DNA from: Bostrychus sinensis
Lineage: Eukaryota > Chordata > Actinopteri > Gobiiformes > Eleotridae
DNA length: 64,000 nucleotides
Reading direction: 5' to 3'
NCBI GenBank assembly: GCA_020698575.1
Contig: CM036250.1
Location: 24,564,000-24,627,999, forward strand
Under the pieces are notes generated by a model. The model saw only the letters and a program-made list of their open reading frames with translations, did no database searches and was not told the origin of the DNA. Shown here in pieces: positions 57,115 through 64,000 of this stretch (within the stretch, counting starts at the first letter, position 1; every line of letters starts with the position of its first letter). The position numbers were made by a program, and so were the translations under genes.

Positions 57115-60100
57115 TTACATTACAGAGCAGCAACAGGTAGCAGGATAATTATCTGTATGAACTTTAAACTCATTCCCATATACAAAGTAAATGTGTGATT
57201 TCCCTTTCCATGAGTAGGTAACCTTGGTCACAGGAATCAGTTCAATTGTTTGCCGCTGTAAAACAAAGGAAGCAAAATTATTAACTTCATAACAATCTGT
57301 ACGAGAACACAAACACTAACATTTTGGTATAATGTTTTACAGATCCAAAAACATTTAAATGCGCAAAAAAAAAAAAAAAAAAAAATTACCTGTTGCAAGA
57401 TGCGTGATGTTTGGGAGAACTTGCTTACATGTTCACTGACAAGACGCTGTGCAGCATTCACCACTGCCACATCAGGAAACCCCATCACAGGGTATACCTG
57501 CAGAAAGTAATTACCTCATAAAATAAATAAGCATTAATATAAGAACTATTCTTTCCAAAAGATGTTGCACCTGTTAATAAGCTTCAGTTCATTTAGCTTA
57601 ATAAAGGTCAACATATTGCATAAAGAATGAATACATTTTCATGAGTTCAATTGTTTACAGATAGCTTAGGGACATTTGATTGAATGATTGATATTATTAT
57701 GAGGTTGAGTCACAACACTGTGTTTTTTCCATTGGTGTATGAAACATTAAATAATAGAACCTGTTTTATATTACCAGGTATTGCGAGTCTCTAAAAAGCT
57801 CCTTGCCAGTCACTTGGTTCAAGTTGGAAATCTGGAGTCCACTTGATTGCTCTACAACGTAATCATCACAGTTGTTTGTCCTAAATGTACAAACAGATTA
57901 GAGATACAACTTAGAAAACTATGTTTTAATCTAATGACAAAGTACTGATAATAAAAATTGTCACCATTTAATTTTGAGGTTGATGTAAACCAAAAGCTGC
58001 TGTTTCCCTTGACATGTTGAACACAGTGTTGATCCTTGTCCATGGCAGTGGTTGCAACTATGATACAAAAGTAAAAGCATATTCTTTAACATATAAATTG
58101 GAATAGCAGCTTGCAACAACCTGGTAATAAATTTCTTTTTACTGAACTTTTCACGCCCTCTTCCATTGCAGGTAAGGCATCGATCATGTCCATGGCGAAA
58201 ACCACTTCCATTACACACCCAACAAATTCTCTGTTTACAAAATAGCATTCATTTTAATTTGTGTTAAGTGATCACATAATCTTTGTATGCTATCTCAATG
58301 AAAGCACTTACACTGCCACTACCAGCACAGTGAGTGCAAGGTTTTCGTCCCATGCCCACACAAGTATGGCAGTTCTGCGATTCAGAAAGTACATCAGTTC
58401 AGTTTTAAATCAGTCAATATTTTAATGTCAACACGTACACACTGAGGTATTAAATGATGTACCTTCACAGAAGAAGTGTAAGGAACCTTGATGACTTGCT
58501 TGGAATCCTGGAAAAAACTTACAGATTGGGCAGGAATATCCCAAGGTCCTGGAGGGGACTGGGCATAGGCATCAACTCGCTGCCCTTAACCAAAATACAA
58601 TACAAATTTTATGCTACAATTTAACCATGCAAAAATTTAAAAAAAAAATGTAAAAACGTATAAATTATGAAAAATTGTACCATGATAAGGTTCGTGTGCC
58701 CAATGTGTGGATCTTGATTCAGTAAAGGTTTCCAGTCGGTACTAAAATAAAAAACAGAATAACTGATCAATAAAAATAAAAATAAAAAATAGAATATCAA
58801 GGAAAAGTAAGTGTATACAGTAGGTCAAAGTTAAAATAACCTGCATATATTTTATAGATTCAGTGCATACAGAGTGAAATATTTCAGGCATTTATTTATT
58901 TTAATTGTGATGATTATTATGGTTTACAGACGGATAATAAAAACCTCAAATTCAGTATCTCAGAAAGACTACATAATCCTCACACATAAAATAAATAATT
59001 GCTTGGAATATTTCACTGTGTGTTCTGAATCTATTTAATATATAATATTCACTCTGAAATGAACTGATGACTTTTCTATACTTTTTGAGATTCATCAGTA
59101 CATGTAAAATCTCTACTTACTCTGTATGTATTAAAGGCCTCCATATTAGTGATAACTCCATCCTTTGCAGGTGCTTTACTGTAGCAACACTTGCTAGATG
59201 CAAACAGTGCAAACGCATCCCGAGCTGTGTCTTCCGTTATAGATGGAATGCTATCAGTTTAGAAAATCAAAGCAGAATTTTAAAAAGGAAGTTACAACAG
59301 TGAACTACTGCACACAATGTATGACACTTGCTCATCGGGTTTTGCAATATCCTTTGCAGATTAAAAACTTACTTCCATTGTGGTTGCTCTGGTCCTGGCT
59401 GTGGTGGAGGTACAGGACTGAGAGGCATTGGAGGAGGTAGAAATCCACCTGTTGCAAATTGTTAACTGTTTTTCATTGATTGTTTCATATTGGGAAATTA
59501 TGTGCACATACAAACAGGATACCAATACCAATTATACATTCATGTGCCAACTCTAAGGTAAATGCGTGATTTGTAACATGTTCTTGTTGACACAGTAAAG
59601 CACATGTTCAAACAGAACATGCCCTGACATCAGAAAATGTGAGGGTGTGGTCTTTAAAAGGCAACACACAATAGACTACCCTATAAGAGGCAGTGTCAGT
59701 ATAGGTTTTTTAAATTGCCAGCACAGATATTTGTTAGACAACACTATACCTCCTTCTCCAGGTATAGTCCCCTCATAGCCAGGCATATTGTCAAACATGT
59801 TGGCTGGAGGAGCGCTAGGCCCAGAAGAGTCCGAGGCGGGTGGGGCAAACATAGCTGAAACAAACCAGAAGAACCAGATCAGTCTAAGTTCTTAAACCTG
59901 CACTTTCTCACATAAATCGTTTAAACTTTAATCTATGAATACATTCCAATAAAAAAAACACATGACTCTATGTGTTAACTGATCTTTGTCTTATAAATTC
60001 ACAGATCAGGGACCACCTTTAAAGGCTAAGAATTGTGTTATTCTTTCTCAAATATGTAGCGTTCAGCAGAGCCTACCTTATTCTTGCTTCGTAATATCAC

Positions 60101-60591
60101 CTCCTCAATAGTTATAAGTTATATAGTAATAAGTTGGTAACAAGTGAAGATAATATAAACTTATAAGAACTGTAGTCGCATGTTCTCGCAAGACAGAACT
60201 GTACAATAGTAATGTGGGCAGGACCCTTGCATAGCTTCGATTCCTTTAAACTACAGACTGACGTCACTTGGATGTGTTGCCTCTGTACTGCTGCACGTAC
60301 GAAAGCGTTATCTTCCATGTGATTGGTCATTTTTCCTGTTTTTCCAAACACATACCTTTATTCATTCATATTAACTTTTGTCATGCGAGTTCTCTTACCT
60401 GGTGCTGTCTCCCCTGTTGCCACATAGCCAGGGTTGGTCAACCCATAAGATCTGTGGTGACTAAAATAACGAGAAACAAATCTTTGAAACTTTGATCAAA
60501 TGCTCGCCACAAAAATCAAAAGCGACGTCATCTACGAGTACATCTACATCAAATGCAGCGCTACTAACCTCATGAATGGCTTGTCTTCCAT
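57115..60591 (-). CDS. ssuh2: Protein SSUH2 homolog, complete
   Basis: Homolog of C. elegans ssu-2 and vertebrate SSUH2; the biochemical role is not established. Coding exons: 60591-60569, 60460-60399, 59854-59750, 59448-59373, 59250-59121, 58741-58681, 58584-58463, 58374-58312, 58230-58148, 58057-57965, 57880-57775, 57497-57390, 57255-57115. They total 1173 nt (390 residues and stop) with all phases matching. It starts MEDKPFMSHHRSYGL. Residues 60-120 are proline-rich. A DnaJ-like cysteine-rich zinc-binding region about 215-275 has repeated CxxCxGxG-type motifs (CHTCVGMGRKPCTHCAGSG, CWVCNGSG, CLTCNGRGR, CHGQGSTLCSTCQG). The C-terminal domain carries RQTIELIPVT and ends in a cysteine cluster (CCCSVM), possibly lipidated as in other family members. 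One donor (AA/GTTCAG at 58148) is weak but gives the family-conserved spacing. The exon with the ATG starts after TTATTGTAG (60612), so a non-coding exon lies upstream. Confidence 0.92.
58780..59090. mobile_element. Palindromic AT-rich MITE copy in an ssuh2 intron
   Basis: AATATTTCAGGCATTTATTT, then TTAATTGTGATGATTATTAT on the left. AATAATTGCTTGGAATATT and TCACTGTGTGTTCTGAATC on the right. It lies between exons 59250-59121 and 58741-58681. Confidence 0.6.
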
Positions 60592-60612
60592 GCAGTCTTA
60601 CCGAGAAAGAGC

Positions 60613-61079
60613 CTACAATAAGAGAAAAAACAAAACAAATAGACAAAAACTTTAAGAAACACCACAAGTTCGCCGCAGTGACTAGTACTTAACTGATCGC
60701 TACCTTTTATTTTACTCCACCCTCACTACCAGTCAGCTCACTACCTCTTTGGTCTTGTGACAGGAAAACGAAAATAAAACTTTAGACTTACACAAACCGA
60801 TCAACCTTTGACTCGTTCAGAACTACTATCAAGGAAGTGCGCACTTGGCCAAATCTGGGCGTACATCTGACCAATAAGGCCTGACCGTAACAATAAAAAT
60901 ACGCCAATTTCTGCTTGAATTCTGCCATAAATGTTGGAATAACAGTCAACATTGTGTTACTTGTTCTCTAAAATGAGCACACTTTGAATTGACAGGAACA
61001 CATCAAAAGCGTGTGGATTGAAAAAACTACACTACCCATAAACCTTTTCGTTCACTCCGGAAGTCCTTTTCTTTCTTTC
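60613..61079. promoter_or_regulatory. Shared divergent promoter region of ssuh2 and rpl32
   Basis: ssuh2 runs left and rpl32 runs right from this interval. Near the rpl32 start, CCGGAAGT at 61057-61064 is a good ETS-family site, typical of ribosomal protein promoters, directly before a pyrimidine tract. On the ssuh2 side, GAAAACGAAA at 60764-60773 fits the interferon-stimulated response element core GAAANNGAAA. No TATA box is evident. Function is inferred from motifs only. Confidence 0.55.
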
Positions 61080-61117
61080 CGCCGTGGTTGAAGTCCCTTT
61101 TGGATTTACATCGGCGG
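61065..61117 (+). other. rpl32: rpl32 5' non-coding exon with 5'-TOP-like pyrimidine tract
   Basis: The tract CCTTTTCTTTCTTTCCGCC (from 61065) matches the terminal oligopyrimidine start used by vertebrate ribosomal protein genes for growth-dependent translation. The exon ends TCGGCGG before GTGAGT at 61118. The exact start nucleotide within the tract is not determined. Confidence 0.7.
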
Positions 61118-61796
61118 GTGAGTAGATACTATCTGTCATAATCCTCCTAAAATATCACACTATATTCTTATCCGTTCACTGGAAATCAACTATAAAGCTT
61201 GATTTTTCCTAAAAACATCAAAAGTTGTTTCCTTATTGTTGGAAACGTGTCGATAAAGAGAGAGTCAGCCACCATTTACTACAAGCTGACCGGCTGTCAT
61301 CTTACGTTCCTAAAATGTGGTTATAGGATTAGATATTGTATGTGCGTACACCTTGGACCCATTACCTCCCCACTATTTCATTACTAATTACAAATTTGAT
61401 ACCGTGCACTCAACATTGACGTCTTGAAATGGTAGCGTGGCTAACTAGCTAAACATAGCAGTGCTCAGGTAAAGCTAGTGCTAGTGTCCCACAGTTAAAA
61501 GCAATAGACGATTTTTCTAGTGCTTAATCGAGTGAACAGTAAATAACGATACTATACGGCTATATATTCACTAGACCTTGTTGGACGTACTACTCTGTAA
61601 CCTAGTATGCTGTGTGAAATATAGTTTGCTTTAGGCTGCAGATATAAAACTTCATTTCTCTGTGCTTTGTATTATGTGTAGCTATGCACGTGACAACAAA
61701 TAATCTATTATTGTAGGGTAAATTGCAGAATATAGACTATTATATTGTAGAACAGTCGTTTTATATATTGTAACATTTTTTTCTCTTTCAGTCACC

Positions 61797-63327
61797 ATGG
61801 CAGCCCTTAGGCCCCTTACCAAACCCAAGATTGTCAAAAAGAGGACAAAGAAGTTTATTCGTCACCAGTCTGACCGATATGTCAAGATTGCGGTAATAAA
61901 TTGGATATTATAACTGATTTTAAATGTTGTATGCATAACAATGACTGTATATCACATTTCTTAACAGAAAAACTGGCGCAAGCCCAGAGGTATTGACAAC
62001 AGGGTCCGCAGGCGGTTCAAGGGACAGATGCTGATGCCCAACATTGGTTATGGTAGCAACAAGAAGACCAAGTACATGCTGCCAACTGGCTTCAAGAAGT
62101 TCCTGGTGCACAATGTCAAGGAGCTTGAGGTCCTCATGATGAGCAACAAGTAAGCTTCTACTTTTTTTGGCAAAGGCATCATTGATGTAGCATTATACAC
62201 CAATATAGGTGTCTGTGACGTTTACCTGCAACATTTGTTTTTGTGTGTTCATGTAGTTTTTGAAAAACTCATTGTGCAAGACAGACCAAATAAAATACCA
62301 TAGTTGGAACATATGGTGTGTTAAGACGTCAATGTTTTACTCTCTCTCAGAAGAGCAGCATAACTAAAGAAAGAGCATTATGTTTAAAACAATATTTGTA
62401 ATTAAATTATTAGTGCATGTAATTAGCAGTGAATATTGTATATTTCAGTGTCTGAATAATAGGTTTACCACCAGTGTGCTTCAGAATTAGTGATCTTTTT
62501 AGCACAGACTTATGTGAAGATTTAAATTATGCTAAAACAGACACTGAAGCAGAGAATGGCAATTGGGGAAATGCACAAACACCTGAACTTCTTTACTATG
62601 GAGTCTTATGCACATGTTGGAGCATAAGATAGCTTCTGTTAATAAAAATTTGTAAGTGTACAATTATTCAACTGAAAGTTTAAATTTGTGAGCTCCTTTT
62701 TTGCAGCCACCTTTAGCTGCAATCATAGGATAGGCCCTATAGTTTTTGTAGAAAATATATGTGGGCTTGCTTCTACAAAAACTTGCATTTATCCTAGTTC
62801 AAAAAACATAAAGCTGAAGCTTAATGCAAGCTCTGCCTTTTTGTGTGAAAGTTTGAAATTAATGGTTTAAATGGTTGTCTGCTTCACCAGCTAGGTGCAA
62901 AAATGTGACTTAAAATAACATTACTGCTGTATGACTTACACTGTGGTAGCTCATTAGACTAAATTAAAACAAAGTGAAATTAAAGCATCTCTGAATTATT
63001 ACAGCAGACTTGCTGCTTTTTACCCCAGTGTAAGGACATGGACGCAAATAGATTTTTAGCACTTTTATATTTGGGTAACAAGTCCCTTACAGCCCTTATG
63101 CAGATTCATTTTTTTTGTTTATTTGATTGAGACCAGTGTGGTATTTAATTCTCAATTTAACATTTGGACCTAAACACCTTTTATTTTTTCTTTGTAGGAC
63201 TCACTGTGCTGAGATTGCCCACAATGTTTCCTCTAAAAACAGGAAGGTGATTGTTGAAAGAGCAGCTCAGCTGGCCATCAAGATCACCAATCCCAACGCC
63301 AGACTCAGGAGCGAGGAGAACGAATAA
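61797..63327 (+). CDS. rpl32: 60S ribosomal protein L32 (eL32), complete
   Basis: A structural protein of the large cytoplasmic ribosomal subunit. Coding exons are 61797-61892, 61968-62149 and 63198-63327, total 408 nt, 135 residues and TAA. The protein begins MAALRPLTKPKIVKKRTKKF and ends RLRSEENE, full length for the family and nearly identical to what is known in vertebrates. The start codon lies five bases into exon 2, after TTTCTCTTTCAG, with good context (CACCATGG). The leader is in a separate exon near 61065-61117. AATAAA at 63341-63346 is only 14 bases past the stop, giving a very short 3' UTR, usual for this gene. Intron 3 is about 1 kb and contains a notable hairpin (62726-62796). 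Confidence 0.98.
62726..62808 (+). ncRNA. Possible H/ACA-type snoRNA hairpin in rpl32 intron 3
   Basis: A 13-bp perfect upper stem pairs 62741-62753 (AGTTTTTGTAGAA) with 62771-62783. Below it an internal loop of 8 and 6 bases opens, then a 7-bp lower stem pairs TAGGATA (62726-62732) with TATCCTA (62790-62796). ACA occurs at 62806-62808, 16 bases after the pocket, close to the H/ACA rule. Ribosomal protein introns often host snoRNAs, and mammalian RPL32 hosts SNORA7A, but I see no similarity to that RNA. A convincing 5' hairpin and H box were not found, so this may be an unrelated inverted repeat. Confidence 0.3.
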
Positions 63328-63340
63328 ACTGGTTATTTAC

Positions 63341-63346
63341 AATAAA
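63341..63346 (+). terminator. rpl32: rpl32 polyadenylation signal
   Basis: AATAAA 14 bases after the stop codon. TGTCTGTTGTGGTTTTT follows at 63363 as a GT-rich downstream element, making this a strong candidate 3' end. Confidence 0.85.
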
Positions 63347-63714
63347 TACTTAAAAATTGAAATGTCTGTTGTGGTTTTTAATTGTGAATAAGATGGAAAT
63401 GAACTTGAAACACTGATAAAATGGCTGAACATCTGTTGGAAAGAGTACAGTTCATACAAGGTATGTCATCACTGCAGCTTTTATAGATTTCTACAAAATG
63501 TTTTATAAAATCTTTCCAGTCTGGGTAGTGCTTGTGGGGGAGTGGATTTTAAAGAACACTGCATAAATTGTGAGCTTAGAGGCTTTACAGTTTGAGCACA
63601 GCTTGACTCCCAAGCATAATTATTTAAATTTCATAAACTAAAATGTTACTTAAAAACTTGACATGTCACTACTGTTTTGTTTCTAGTATTGCTGCATTAT
63701 AGTAGCTTGTCTTA

Positions 63715-64000
63715 TGTTGGTGTATGAGACAGTGCTGAGACCAGTGATGTATTGGTTTAGAGACTGGTACTGAGGAAAAGGCAGGAGGTTGAGCTGAAGG
63801 TAGCATAGCTGAAGATGTTGAGGTTCTCGTGGGAGGGATGAGGATGGATAGCATTAGGAAAGGGTACATCAAAGTTTGTGGTATGTTGTTGAGATTTACT
63901 CAGAGAGTGCAGATTAGCGTGGTTTGCACATGTACACAGCAGTATTGGTAAAAGTTAAAGCTGTAAGTGAGAGAGAAGAAGTGGATATGGTTAGATGGAG
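63715..64000 (+). mobile_element. Truncated non-LTR retrotransposon tail at the right edge
   Basis: GGTACTGAGGAAAAGGCAGG, AAGGTAGCATAGCTGAAGAT and GAGGATGGATAGCATTAGGA align with the retrotransposon tail at 30590-30700. Several substitutions and small deletions break the frame. The copy continues beyond the window. Confidence 0.65.

Overview
The window reads as nuclear DNA of a ray-finned fish, most likely a percomorph-like teleost. It has vertebrate intron/exon genes with GT-AG splice sites, teleost-type dispersed repeats (hAT-like elements, tRNA-derived SINEs, non-LTR retrotransposon tails, palindromic MITEs) and long microsatellites. The species cannot be fixed from sequence alone. Exons were placed by hand from protein similarity (family sequences recalled, no search run), splice dinucleotides and phase continuity; edges may be off by a base or so.

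Layout. (1) About 80-42647, minus strand: the 5' two thirds of dock3, a DOCK-family Rac guanine-exchange factor. Thirty-three coding exons, from the start codon to about residue 1162, join without a frame break; the rest of the gene, including the catalytic DHR-2 domain, lies beyond the left edge. Its introns carry most of the repeats, plus one antisense single-exon reading frame (14012-15017). (2) 42648-46022: dock3 upstream region and intergenic DNA with a retrotransposon tail. (3) 46023-55977, minus strand: complete dcaf1 (vprbp), 24 coding exons, substrate receptor of the CUL4-DDB1 ubiquitin ligase. It has one apparent single-base frameshift in the acidic C-terminal tail. (4) 57115-60591, minus strand: complete ssuh2-like gene, 13 coding exons, 390 residues, with a DnaJ-type cysteine-rich region. 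(5) 61080-63346, plus strand: complete rpl32 (135 residues), divergent from ssuh2 across a short shared promoter region. (6) 63400-64000: another retrotransposon tail.

The genes do not form a pathway. dcaf1 and rpl32 are housekeeping genes, dock3 is a neuronal signalling gene in known vertebrates, and ssuh2 is poorly understood. Linkage of dock3 and dcaf1 is an old vertebrate association.

The observations most worth a second look are the dcaf1 tail frameshift, the antisense intronic reading frame, a hAT-like non-autonomous element family carrying an internal variable minisatellite built on CTGGTTTAGTC, a three-copy higher-order repeat at 35.8-36.3 kb, elements with exact or near-exact 8-bp target duplications, and a hairpin in rpl32 intron 3 with H/ACA-like geometry.
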